A DNA stretch of 64,000 bases from NCBI GenBank assembly GCA_035578905.1, contig JAQJVL010000415.1, positions 154,501 to 218,500 on the forward strand, in the 5' to 3' direction. Origin of the DNA: Stictocephala bisonia. Taxonomy: Eukaryota; Arthropoda; Insecta; Hemiptera; Membracidae. This document shows, piece after piece, positions 11,561 to 22,682 of this stretch (position 1 is the stretch's first letter; the number at the start of each line of letters is the position of its first letter). The notes beneath the pieces were generated by a model that searched no databases, had not been told where the DNA came from, and saw nothing but the letters and a program-made list of their open reading frames with translations. Both the position numbers and the translations under genes were made by a program.

Positions 11561-12515
11561 GTTGGCGCAGAAATTATGTGTGCTAGTTTGAAGGTTAAGA
11601 AGAGAAATTAAGAGACGTATGAAAAATCCAACCACACCATTATTTTGAATTCCAATTGTACGCTATGATATATGCTATTTTAAATTGTATTATAAGTTTT
11701 AACAAACTTTACACTTGTATTACTCAAACACCCTTTACTTTATAGCATTTATATTTTAAATGTGGTTGACAAATGACAGAAGTGTTTTCTAAACATCTTA
11801 TAAATTTTAGAATTTTTACTTTTCAAGAAAAATAGTTCTTAACAATTTCCTGAAACAATGTTTTCTTGGCTTCTACTAAGTCATGTTGTGATCCTTATGA
11901 AAATGTATTGTTATGATACATTATTCATACGTTAGTTATACATAAGTATTCACAATAGTTTTGAATCGATTTGAATTAATTTTAATTGGTCTACTTTAAG
12001 TGATTTTAAATAATAAATATATTTAAAATCATTGAATTTACTTGCGCCATAAAAAATAATGTGTCGTAACTATACATTTCTTAAGGAGTACAACTTGATT
12101 TAATAATTAATTTTACAACCACTAAAAGTCAAGAACACTGTTTCTTGAACTGTCCAAGAATCAGTTTCAGGAAATTGATAAGAACTATTTTCCTGAAATG
12201 TTAAAATTATAAAACGTATAGAAACACTGTTGTCAATCACGTATTAAAATATAAATGCAATATATTATTGGGTTATTGAGGGATAACAGTTAAAAGTTGA
12301 TGCACAGTATAAAATTGAAGGCTATTTAACACTCAGATACATTGTTGTTCAAAATAGGATAAGAATTAATAAAACTTATTATAAAATTTTAAAATTCCAA
12401 TGTCATTACGTATAATTGAATGAGGAAAACTGTGGTGCAGTTGGATTTGTCACAGGCCTCTTAGTTTCTTAGTAAACAATCATCAAACTCGGGTACACAT
12501 AATTTCTGCGTCAAC
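11561..12515. mobile_element. foldback element with arms of several hundred bp
   Basis: The left end GTTGGCGCAGAAATTATGTG is mirrored by CACATAATTTCTGCGTCAAC at the right end. Inward, AAATCCAACCACACCA pairs with TGGTGCAGTTGGATTT, and the AGTTCTTAACAATTTCCTGA region of the left arm pairs with TCAGGAAATTGATAAGAACT in the right arm. Pairing thus extends, imperfectly, through most of the ~955 bp. No coding frame is present. It looks like a foldback-type DNA transposon, or a MITE that grew by arm extension. Confidence 0.85.
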
Positions 12516-12547
12516 AGTAAAGACTCACATCATTTAAATATGTCTCT

Positions 12548-13078
12548 CGAATATTGGTGTTTCTTGGATATCACTGTTACCTTTTAAAGTATGCTGTTAG
12601 CCTCTTGGATATTAATGTTTCTTCGATATCGCTGTTACCTCTAACGTATGATGTTAGTCTCTTAGACATTGCTGTTTCTTGGATACCATTGTTACCTTTA
12701 AGGTATGGTGTTAATCTCTTGGATATGGATATTGGTGTTTCTTGGATATCACTATTACCTTTTAAGGTATGATTTTAGCTCTTGGATATTGGTGTTTCTT
12801 GAATATCACTGTTACCTTTTAATGTATTCTGTTATAGCCTCTTGGATATTAATGTTTCTTGGATACCACTGTACCTCCAAGGTATGCAGTGCATAATGCT
12901 GGATTTTTGGATATTGCTGTTTCTTAGTTAGCTTTATTACCTTTAAGGTATGATGCTAATCTCTGGGATATTGCTTTTTCTTGGATTTTGCTGTTATCTT
13001 CAGAGTCCAATGTCTTTTGGATACTGCTGTACTTTAAGGCACATTGGTAGGCTCTTGGGCATATGTTATCTTCAAACT
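12548..13078. repeat. ~58-bp degenerate tandem repeat, ~9 copies
   Basis: Units contain CTCTTGGATATTG(A)TGTTTC, TTGGATATCACTGTTACC, TTAAGGTATG and GTTAG. They diverge in sequence and length towards the right end. Open frames at 12,554-12,896 come from the array. Confidence 0.88.
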
Positions 13079-13803
13079 AAGTTCACTTAATAAAAAATAA
13101 AAACTTAAATAAGCAATATATTTTAACTGATACTGTTTAACATGGAAAGATAATATACGATATGGTTAGTTGGTATAAAGGCAAGGATTCTCCAAAAATC
13201 GGTACTAATCTTATTATTATTTATTAGTTTTATGAATGATATTTCAGAATGCATACCTTGTAAAATATTACTACATGCTTGTTCTTATGATACTACCATT
13301 GTTATTTTAGGTTCTTAATTACATAGCTCCTTGAATAAACTGATGAAATAATATACTTGCTGAAGTGTTTTTGAGGTTAACAAACTTAAACTTTAACAAA
13401 GGACCACTTTAAAACTAAGTATTTATGTTTGATCTCTATTAGCACCAATTGTTAAGGACGTTTTGAGAGATTGTTAAATTTAATGCCTTTTTGGAGGACT
13501 AACTAACTTTCACGTTAGTAAAAAAATAGTACAAAAGACGTTACTACGAACAATCAGAGGGATATTTATTTTATATGTAGAAATTAATAAAAAGAACCAA
13601 CTGTACCTTTAAAGGAGATAGTACATATCTTGGAGCGAAGAACTGAGAGGATGAGAGATGACCGTAGAGATGGATCCACCAGGCCTGTCGATGTTGTCTA
13701 GCGGTCAGTTTGGAGCATTTTGAATAAAATGTGGGGTAGATCGAGAGAAGAGATGGAGAAAAAACATTATCACTGATTAATGAAATATACAATGATCTTT
13801 CAG

Positions 13804-13941
13804 AATTGTACAATGTAAGAGAAGGTTTTGGCAATCGCGACACGAGAACCGTCTTGCGTAACATCATAAGTTCAACTGGTGTTTTAATTTTAGGTAGAGG
13901 GGTGAAGCTTGTTGATGGGGTTCTCACTACCGGTTACAAGG
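13804..13941 (+). CDS. 46-residue middle exon of the CBM39 protein
   Basis: The acceptor TGATCTTTCAG precedes 13804 and the donor AAGG|GTAAGA follows 13941. The exon starts with two bases that complete the codon left open at 10097 (G+AA = Glu) and ends in phase 1, compatible with the next exon (G+GT = Gly). It reads ELYNVREGFGNRD at the start, then RNIISSTGVLILGRGVKL, and ends near TTGYK. Position and the 'WNVPELYN' junction resemble the end of CBM39 in beta-GRP proteins ('W.V.ELV'). The rest is not recognised. Because both junctions are phase 1, skipping this exon would keep the frame, so an alternative isoform is possible. The call rests on splice signals and phase. Confidence 0.7.
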
Positions 13942-14192
13942 GTAAGACAATGTCACCTGATATTTGACTTTTGGCAAGTGCAAATGCATAGAGGCCAGTA
14001 AGCTTATTTAAATTTCAATATAGAAACAGGTGAATATATTATGAGTATGTAAGTAACAATTTATGCTTAAAGAGTTTATAAAATACAGACAAGAGGAACA
14101 AACTATTAAATTACTTAATTATGAAATAGTTTTTTAGTTAGCATAATACGTGTTGGTACATATACAGTACAAATAAACGTCACACAACACAA

Positions 14193-14313
14193 ATTTATTA
14201 CAATATAAGCACAAAATGTACAAATATATTACAATACAAGCACTTTATTATTCGTGCATTTTGTGCTTGTATTGTAATATATTTGTACATTTTTTGCTTA
14301 TATTTTAATTAAT
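14193..14313. repeat. ~55-bp-arm hairpin in the CBM39 gene intron
   Basis: GCACAAAATGTACAAATATA and TTACAATACAAGCAC on the left are mirrored by GTGCTTGTATTGTAA and TATATTTGTACATTTTTTGC on the right, with a loop near 14,250. It is a small inverted-repeat element between exons 13804-13941 and 14446-15335. Confidence 0.8.
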
Positions 14314-14445
14314 TATGAATTATAATTAACTATACTGTATGTACAATATTTATTACTAAGTACGGAACTCCAATGAATTATAAATAGTTGTTAAAAGACT
14401 TACAGCTAAAGACGCTATTTAATGTTAAATGGTCTTGTATTTCAG

Positions 14446-15335
14446 GTCCAGAGGGTTCAGTGGATATATTGTCTCCAATTAAGCCTCCTAAAAAAACTCC
14501 TGAAAAGGTGAAGAAAACTACGCCTCCAACAGATAAATACACCCCAAGATCAAATACACCTAAAGATCAAACAACCCCAAAGATAAATACACCTTCAACA
14601 AGCAGTGATGAAACTGCTTCAACAAACAGTGATGCAACAGCTCCAACAAGCATGGACGAAATAACCCCTTCAAATTCAGAGACTTCCACTCCTAGTTTAA
14701 CTATAACAGATACTGAAACTACACCTCAAACTCCTCCTTCGACAAAAGAATTAAATCCAACAACTGTTCAAACTACCCCATCAACAAAAGAAACAAGCCC
14801 AACAACAACCCAAACACCCTCTTCTACAATGAAATCAACTACAACAACAATTCTCACAACACCATCTAAAACAACGGTTACATCAACAACAACAAAGAAA
14901 ATTCCAACATCTGAAAAGCGAGAGACTCAAAATCCAAAAATTTCTGAAAATTCTGAAAAAGAAGTAGAGGAGCTGACTACACCTTTTCCATCAGAAAGAC
15001 CATTATCTAGTGAATTTCCTGAAGAACCTCCTCTGTTTCCTTTTCCAGGTTTGTATCCTCAACCTTTCAAACCAATGATGCCCTCTCAAGGACCTGGTTT
15101 TGAGATCTGTTCCAACCCATGGAACTTTGAGGAACGAATTGGTGAAACAAGGACACAGAAATTAGAAAGGCAAGTTGCTAAACTTCAGTGTCAACTTGCA
15201 CTTTTTCAGAGGGGGTACAACCAGCTGAGTAATACGGTAGAAAGTGAACTGACAGACTTAAAGAAACTTATGTACGGCATGGTCAGTCGCATGGCTAACT
15301 TAGAGTCAGTGCTTCGCTCTACACCATTTGGTTGA
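14446..15335 (+). CDS. terminal exon: mucin-like Thr/Pro/Ser stalk plus C-terminal coiled coil
   Basis: The acceptor TTGTATTTCAG precedes 14446 and the stop TGA is at 15333-15335. The exon gives 295 residues. Roughly residues 10-190 are dominated by Thr, Ser and Pro with Lys (words such as TTPSTKETSPTTTQTPSS), with no globular pattern, as in heavily O-glycosylated stalks. A Pro/Phe-rich link follows (EEPPLFPFPGLYPQPFKP). Then comes CSNPWNF and a ~60-residue heptad-like segment (LERQVAKLQCQLALFQRG, LTDLKKLMYGMV, ANLESVL) predicted to form a coiled coil. Two cysteines, one before and one inside the coil, could form interchain disulfides. Whether this exon belongs to the CBM39 gene is inferred from phase, strand and spacing. 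Confidence 0.88.
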
Positions 15336-15469
15336 CTGTTTCAAAGTTTGATAACATTATCATTTCATTAATAACCTGCACATGAGATTAAAACATATGC
15401 AAAAAGAGATCATTCGTTACCCTCTTTCAACATTTGAAAAAAATTATAATAATAATTAATAATATTTTT

Positions 15470-15475
15470 AATAAA
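15470..15475 (+). promoter_or_regulatory. candidate polyadenylation signal AATAAA
   Basis: This is the first canonical AATAAA after the CBM39 gene stop, 135 bp downstream. Confidence 0.45.
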
Positions 15476-16543
15476 TTGGCACAAAACTTCATTGGAAGGA
15501 AAATTTATCTTCAAATTTAAATTTATTAGTCAGCTTATAAATTTATCTGTCAGTTTTTAACTTTGACTAATATATTCAAATATTTAAAAAACATCGGATG
15601 TTTTCTTGATTTTAGGTCTACCTATGCTCCTCATGCTAGGCTAGTGGCGGCTCTGAGTATACTGCTACTAATGTCACATTGTACCTCCCAAAAATGATAT
15701 GTTTATGTTGAAATATATGAAAGAATTTACTATGTAGTAAACACATTACCACTTATCCTGCTGACATTCATATAAACATAATATAAAAAATGAGTTTTTA
15801 GTGTTTATTACTATGCCTACTATTCTTTAATGCATACATAAATGTTTAATTTTTACTTATTACTTTCCACAGGAGGTTGGAGGTAAAGTTGGTTACTTAA
15901 TATTAATAATTGAAAACTTTTATATTTAAATTTATTTTGTTATTCTATGCTTCAAGATTAATGTTTACTGCTTAACATAATTTACAACAAGATAAATTAC
16001 TTCCTGTATAATGTACTATAAAATGAACACGTACATTTTTTCAGAAACCTATTTTTTAATGATCTTATTACTATTACCCGCGGTGTATTAAGGTGGGCAG
16101 CGCTGGTCAAAGCCTAGTTTTATGGCTTTTTTGTTAATTTCCTTTACATTTTGTAATCATCATAATCATTTTATTGTCATATAAATCAAGAGATCATTGA
16201 CAAAGTCATTCTTGCAGCTATTTATGGTAGCCAAGTATAATAAAGCAATAAAAAGAAATAAAATAGTCACAATACAAATTCTAATATCAACAATAACAAT
16301 CTATTATAAACTAATAGAATTGAAATACTTTTAATTGCTGTTTTAAATTGAAATACTTTAAAATAAATTATATTATATTCCAAAGCAATGATATTGATTT
16401 GCTGTGTTATTTGAATAAGAATCATTATAGTTAAAATACAAAATAAGAAGATTAAAATAAAACCGGTTTTATGGAAAAGAAATCTTCCACAGAATAAAAG
16501 GATTGGCAATAAGCCATAAATAGTATTTAAGTAAAAAAATGTG
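15476..16543. other. AT-rich intergenic DNA, no gene seen
   Basis: No exon or repeat could be recognised. A minus-strand open frame at 16,267-16,509 is low-complexity and hydrophobic by AT bias. Confidence 0.4.
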
Positions 16544-16712
16544 TTTTCACTACACTACTATGAGTTCAGCTGTTTTCGTTATGTGCTTACAACCTGCAAA
16601 ACATCATATTTTCAACAGCTGTCTATTGTTTACTACCGAAAGTAACATTGTTTACAACCGAAAATTTTCCACAGTCAACAACACCTGTTTTTATTCCGTA
16701 GTGTAGTGAAAA
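16544..16712. mobile_element. short MITE with perfect 15-bp terminal inverted repeats
   Basis: TTTTCACTACACTAC at the left end is exactly mirrored by GTAGTGTAGTGAAAA at the right end, enclosing about 140 bp with CAGCTGTTTTCG / CAACAGCTG words. No coding sequence is present. Confidence 0.8.
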
Positions 16713-16731
16713 GTATCGTTCAAAACTCTAG

Positions 16732-16829
16732 TGAAAGTGTTTTGTATGTTCTCGACCATTCGAAGTGCTCGACAAGTCTCGCACTTCAAACATATGGTCT
16801 TGAACATGCAAAACAACACTTTCCACTCT
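16732..16829. repeat. short inverted-repeat element
   Basis: AGTGAAAGTGTTTTGTATG, CTCGACCAT and GAAGTGC on the left are mirrored by GCACTTC, ATGGTCTTGA and CATGCAAAACAACACTTTCC on the right. It lies 20 bp from the previous MITE. Confidence 0.75.
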
Positions 16830-17904
16830 TAATTTGAAATATACTATTTTCATACTGTTGAACTAAATGTAACAAATGATTGTATACTTTCAAACTACCA
16901 AATGATTTTTTAAGGTTTTACTTAGTAATTTTATCGTTGTTATTTTTTGTATCATGCAAATGATTCTCACTAGCGGGCTTTACTAAGTTTGGATTTTGAA
17001 AAATATATGTAATTAAATCAAACAAATACAAATTGATAATGGTTTGAATGTTTAGCATTCTAAAAATAGGTTTACAGTGTTCTGAGCAAAGTGATTTGGA
17101 TATTATTCTTATGACGTATAATTTTAAATTAATTTCCAATGGTTTGGAGAGTTGACATCTTTTAGATACCTCAGAACTGGATTAAAATATAATAATATCT
17201 ATTTATAAATATTTAAATAGATCTAAAATATGGAATATTAAAAAAATTATCGTATAAGAATGAAAAGCAGAAATTAATTGTATAAATAAATGTTTTAAAA
17301 GAGACTAAAGTTTACACTAATTTCTTCTCTTTAAAATTAAAAACAAAAAGAGGGGTTCATGGTTGGTAGCTGGGTTAAAAAGATTTTGTTTAAACTATTC
17401 ACTTATAAATGATCAATTTCATGTGCTTCATTTTTATCTTTTTTAATTTTAATGGGAGAATATTGTTTATTCTTGTTTGTTTTAAAAAGTATTAATAAAT
17501 TTATATAACTATTGTTTCATACTTTCATTATCTGTGTGTGTCTTGCTTCATAACTTATTGCTTACCAGCATACATTAATGCCAGTCGATAATATGTCTAA
17601 AAAATGTAGTTGTCAATTAGCTCCTATACAACAACATAACAATATTAAAAATTTGATATTCCCTAAAAAGTCAAGATGGTATCTATAAATATCTTTTTAA
17701 CATGGTATTTATCAACTACCAAAAGGAGAAATTAAGTAATACTTTACTTCTTGGTCATTTTATGTTTGAATTTTCTTGAAATACTTGAGGTACCTAATTT
17801 TTTAATTTATATTCTATGTTAGTATGTTAATATGAGATATTTTTACAAATAATATATGTTGTGAAATAATGTGATGGACGTCCATCAGAATGGACTGACA
17901 GAAT
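16830..17904. other. AT-rich intergenic DNA, no gene seen
   Basis: No recognised feature. Confidence 0.4.
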
Positions 17905-18484
17905 GGAAAACAATCATAAAATAGTCTCTTTTAAATTCATTTAATTAGTTTCAATTGCGAAGATTGAAACAATATTACAGTCAATAATTACAGTACTTAA
18001 ATGTAATGAAAACAGTATAATATAATGTAATTAGTAATTACGGTACAATGAAAAAAGTAAACACAATCATAAAATAGTCTATTTTACATTACCGTAATTT
18101 AATTTGTTTCCATTGCGCAAGATCATACAAAAATATTTAAATTACATACTATTTATTCCTCATAATTTTGTATACTTTTATATTTTGTATATTATTTTAT
18201 CTATTTTGTATACTACTACTAACTATGTAGTATTTATACAAAAGAGATAAAAATGAGGTTAAAACCCAGAGTTATCATTAACTATTAAGGAATAAATAGT
18301 ATATCATTTAAATATTTTTGTTCAATCTTACACAATTGAAACAAACTAAATTAATGTAAAAGAGACTATTTTATGACTGTGTTTACTTTTTGTCATTATA
18401 CAGTACCGTAATTACTAATTACATTATATTATACTGTTTTAATTACATGTAAATACTATAGTTATTTACTGTATTTGTTACGTT
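17905..18484. mobile_element. long foldback (inverted-repeat) element, ~200-bp arms
   Basis: ACAGTATAATATAATGTAAT / TAGTAATTACGGTAC (left, from ~18,011) is mirrored by GTACCGTAATTACTA / ATTACATTATATTATACTGT (right, ~18,400-18,440). ATACTATTTATTCCTCA pairs with TAAGGAATAAATAGTAT around the centre at ~18,225. The word AATCATAAAATAGTCTCTTT occurs an extra time at the outer left. Confidence 0.85.
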
Positions 18485-19299
18485 AAAAATGTTTATTACG
18501 TTACTATTACTTTGAGCAGATGTCTTTGGTCTTTGTAAATTGGTCCAAGAACATTGTTGCTTTCTTTAATTTTGCCTGCCACATTACTTAAAACAGTGGC
18601 AGTGATTATTATTACAAGCTTTTATTCCGTTTACACATATTCGTTTTTTGATGTGGAATAAATCCATTTATTCAAATTAGATATCTGTAATGAATAAATA
18701 AAAACCCACTAATTTAAATAAGCTAAATAACATTTTTATGTACTTCTGTTATCTCTCAAAGGGCTGATTGAGGAATCTTGTTGCATTCCCAACACTCAGT
18801 CTTTCTCAACTGAGACAGACAACATTTATTCACTAAAACCAATGTAATTTTGCCAATTGTTGTTATATAACAAAATATTTTATATTGTATTCCTTGTTAA
18901 AATAATATTCAACCAAAATATTTGATTGAGTGTATAACAAGTAGGCTAATTTGTAATGTAGCTGTTTGGTTTTGTCTTGTTCCATATGTGTCAGCTGATA
19001 GTGTTTTTATGCTGTGTTGTGGTTTGTATTTGTTTTAATAGATAAATAAATTATATAGTAGTATTTAGTTATTTGTAACTAATTATGAGAGGCTTTAAGC
19101 ATATATGCATTATAAATGTTAATAAAAAGCTTCCCTTTTGTTTTTCAGAAAAAGTGACCTCTCTAGTTATGAAAATAATTTTCTTCTGAAGATCATATAA
19201 TTTTACCCTTCATAATATCCAACAAATACACAAGAAGCAGATCGTGGACTAAGTTTAATTTTTCGTCTCTCAGAAAGAATTTGTGTAAACACTTTACAA
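18485..19299. other. AT-rich intergenic DNA, no gene seen
   Basis: No recognised feature. Confidence 0.4.
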
Positions 19300-19375
19300 C
19301 TAAAAATTCTTAGATATAGAGTAAGCTTTTCATCTTATAGATTTATAAGGTGAAAAGCTTATAAATCTATATTTT
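19300..19375. repeat. ~28-bp-arm hairpin
   Basis: GATATAGAGTAAGCTTTTCA / TCTTATA is mirrored by TATAAGGTGAAAAGCTTATA / AATCTATAT, followed by AT-rich simple sequence to 19,450. Confidence 0.75.
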
Positions 19376-19555
19376 TATATGTAAATATATATATAACATT
19401 TTTTAAATTTATATATATAAAAATAAATATAAATAAATAAATATATATATATGGGTGCAATGTGAGGGTGTACCAGTAAAAGTTTGTCTTAAACTGACTC
19501 TTTTTATATTCTTCATGTTTATAGGCCACCAAGTGGGCAAGCCAAACAAGCGATT

Positions 19556-19742
19556 AATATATTATGTAATGGTAGAAATGATACTCATATTTTTCCAAAA
19601 AAAATTTATAAAGTTTGTCTGAGGCCTTTTGAAAACAAAGTTTTCATCTTCAAAGCAACAAACAACTTAACAAAATCCAGACAAATTTTATAAATTTACA
19701 TTGGAAAAATGTGAATATCATTTCTATTATTACATATACGGT
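19556..19742. repeat. ~60-bp-arm foldback element
   Basis: TATGTAATGGTAGAAATGAT / ATATTTTTCC / TTTATAAAGTTTGTCTG on the left pairs with CAGACAAATTTTATAAA / GGAAAAATGTG / ATCATTTCTATTATTACATA on the right. An (ATA)n run follows. Confidence 0.8.
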
Positions 19743-20249
19743 AATAATAATAATAATAAATGTTTATTTCCAAAACAAATCTACAAACATTACATACATA
19801 CATGCATAATATCCCATAAATATGTTTCGAAAATATAGACCTCCAAGACTAAGCCTGTTTGGAGGTACAGAAACATTCCTATTAATACACATTTGTGGCT
19901 ATGAACAATGAATAAAATTGCAAAAAAATAAACAAAACATAGTTCCAAACTTTACTCCTAGCTGACATAGTTTTTATATAAATTATTGAAATGTAATCTA
20001 TTGTTAAGACAATTACCAACAGAGAGTAGCTTGAGCATATAAATATTACATTTTAAAGGTCGATATCATGTATTGGTTGAAAGTTACAGAAATAGTACGA
20101 TCCAATAAGTGAGTTCTCTTCAATATGAAGCTAAAATTGAAAAGAAAGAGAAAAGAAAAGAAAATTGAGCAATCACAATTGTTCTAATAGGTAATGTTAA
20201 TTTGTAAAAACTCACTGAAAATGCTGATAATTTACTATTTGAAAATGAA

Positions 20250-22640
20250 TAGGCAACTTATTGGTATAAGACCTTGCTTCTACCTGCAACTAGGATTACC
20301 TCCACCTCTATGACGTCTATTGACTGCATCTGCTCCAATATTAGAGAAGAAATTTCAGACTTTACCATAATCCAGGGAGTCAATTCTGATCATACAGGAC
20401 AAATGTTCTCTTTTTGTACTGAATGAAAAATGAAGAATAAGACGACCTTTAAAAAAGAAGTTTTAATAAACAAAATCTTGATAATATGAAAGTTGAGCTC
20501 TCCAAATAAAACTAGGATTGTGTGACTGGTGAAGACAACTTAGATGAGGCATATAAGTCATTTCCTATATGAGGAGCGGAATTGAGTAAGGCTATAAATT
20601 ATAACAAGGCATGAGGCCTTAGAATGTACGAGTCTGTGTGTGTGGGAGGGCCATCTCTAGTAAGTGAGCTAGTTATTATAAGAATCCTTAACTTTATCTG
20701 CCAAAAGAAAAAATAAGGAAAAGTTAATTATCAAAACCGATAATAATTTATGACAATGAAGCTAAAAGTAAATTTTGTTAACAGTTTACGGTGTTACCAA
20801 CACACTGGAAAGTTTAAATGGTAACCAAAAATAAGGAATATAATCTTAAACTAAGAAATCTTAAACATGACAATTTGGTTAAACACAATACAAAGGTAGA
20901 AAATAAAAAAAACACAATTTGAAACTGCATTAACTCTTAGAAGCGGAGTAAACAACTGAAAGAACCAGTTCTTCAATTAGAAATAAATATTAAGCATAAC
21001 CCATTAAAAATTGCCAAATATGTAACTATTTTTTCTTTTAAATTGTAATATCCACACCATAAAAATAGCTTAATGAGCTGAATGAAGTCATTATAAATTG
21101 CCAAAATATCAAATATCTCCATACATTCATTTATTAAGATGATGGCCACATGAACATTTTAAATTGAAACTATTTAGAGCAGCCAAAAAGGTTTTAACAA
21201 TTAACTGAACGATTTGCCTGGGATTTGCACCAACTACAATAAAAGAAGTTCTTTCAGTAATAGACTCACTTAAATCTAAAATATCATGCGGAGTAGATGA
21301 AATTCTATTAAAATTGGTAGAACATTGTGCCAAGCAACTGCCTGTTCCACTAGTTCATATTATGAATAAATCTGTCAGATTCGGCTATTTTCCATCTTAG
21401 TTAAAAATTGCAACAATTTTTCTAAAACACAAAAAATGACTTCTAAATGACATAAAACTTCTGCAACATCTCTCTTACATCTACTTTCTCAAAAATAATA
21501 GAAAAAATTGTACTACATCTTAAATTATGCATCATCTCAATAACTATGATCTAATATCAAAGGCTCAACACGGTTTTCTAAAAGGAAGGTCCCCTATTAT
21601 AGCCATGAGAAATCTTGTTTAGTGTATTATTGATGATCATAATGATAATAAACATATATCAACTAATTTTCTTGACTTAAGTAAAGCCTTTGATTATCTT
21701 GGACATGACATTATATTCTTGAAACTTAAATTTTGTATGAGTTTTAATTACTTTTCGGTGGAAAAGTAAATTAATCAGTCACATGAATAAAATGAAGGGC
21801 TACATACACATCGTTGAAGTTAGTAACGGGAAAAAGGGGATTCAAAGGTCAAAAAACCCTGCAAGTTAAAAATGTTTTTAATATTTCCCTCACCACAAGG
21901 GAACTTTCCCTTTTATCCTGGTAATAATTAACTATGTAAATTTTAATGATGACATTAATGTAGAGACCATTATGTACGCTGACGATACTACAATTTTTTG
22001 AACAAATGACAAGGCCTTAATACAAACGCCTTAGTAAAAACTAACAAAGTTTACAATATTTCTTACCAAACGATCTAGCAATAAACCATATAAAACAACA
22101 ATGATTTACTTTTACAGAAGACATCACAAAATACCAATAGATAATATTGTGAAAGGAGAACAAATAAAACTATGCTGACTCACCATATATCAAATCTTAG
22201 CAGAAAATAGACAAGTGAAATTTATGTGGTTAGAAGGATGGTGTGATAGGTGGTCTAGAAACAGCAAAAGCAGCCTATTAAGCTATGGCATTCTCATATA
22301 AGGTGGAACATCGGCAGAAAACATAAATAAAGTACTAGTCATCCCAAGTATGCTTTAGAGGCCTTAAAAGCACTAGGCCTTTTAACTGTCATTTCACTCT
22401 CTATGTACTCAGTTGTTATTTACACACACCAGATGGACCTACCTAGATTCTCACACGTATAATATCAGAAGAACTGGGATACCCCTAAATAATTTCTATG
22501 ATTTTGGTGCTTAATTGTCTGTTAATGCATGCTTATCATAACATTTTGGGCAATAAGACATAAAAAATCTTGGAGGCTAAGAGAAGTAATTTTGGATTTT
22601 TATGATAACCAGGAATATTCAATATAAATTTACCCAATAT
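20250..22640 (+). pseudogene. heavily decayed LINE (endonuclease plus reverse transcriptase)
   Basis: Around 20,290-20,410 the translation gives an endonuclease C-terminal block (TSIDCICSNI ... GVNSDHTGQ, matching the 'IDxIxTN ... SDHxxQ' pattern). RT blocks follow: QHGFLKGRSP near 21,560, FLDLSKAFDYLGHD near 21,670, a PQG block near 21,890 and YADDTT near 21,975. Stops and frameshifts interrupt every block. It is an old, nonfunctional Jockey/CR1-like copy. Confidence 0.8.
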
Positions 22641-22682
22641 TATCACAGAATAGACAGATAGTCTATATTCTGTGATATTATT
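22636..22682. repeat. 20-bp-arm hairpin at the end of the LINE relic
   Basis: AATATTATCACAGAATAGAC is mirrored by GTCTATATTCTGTGATATTA around a five-base loop. The arms are nearly perfect. Confidence 0.75.

Larger units (their letters stand above)
10098..13803 (+). other. intron 1 (visible) of the CBM39 gene
   Basis: This intron runs from GTAAAA to CTTTCAG. It holds a 35-bp tandem array, a long foldback element and a ~58-bp tandem array, annotated separately. A minus-strand open frame at 13,571-13,927 overlaps the next exon and is its shadow. Confidence 0.75.
9867..15335 (+). other. gene: secreted CBM39 protein with mucin-like stalk and coiled coil (5' incomplete)
   Basis: Three exons (9867-10097, 13804-13941, 14446-15335) join with matching phase-1 junctions and encode 418 residues up to the stop. 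The order is a CBM39 domain, a 46-residue linker exon, a ~200-residue Thr/Ser/Pro-rich region and a C-terminal coiled coil. Insect beta-GRP/GNBP proteins normally continue from CBM39 into a GH16-like domain; nothing like that is seen here. The expected role is binding of fungal beta-1,3-glucan in haemolymph, cuticle or gut. This rests on the CBM39 family, whereas multimerisation is inferred from the coiled coil. No transmembrane helix or GPI signal is seen at the C-terminus. The 3.7-kb first intron is filled with tandem repeats and a foldback element. Confidence 0.8.

Noticed and set aside
13571..13927. 118-codon minus-strand open frame
   Set aside because: It overlaps the plus-strand exon 13,804-13,941, which has splice signals and matching phases. 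The minus frame has no recognisable domain.
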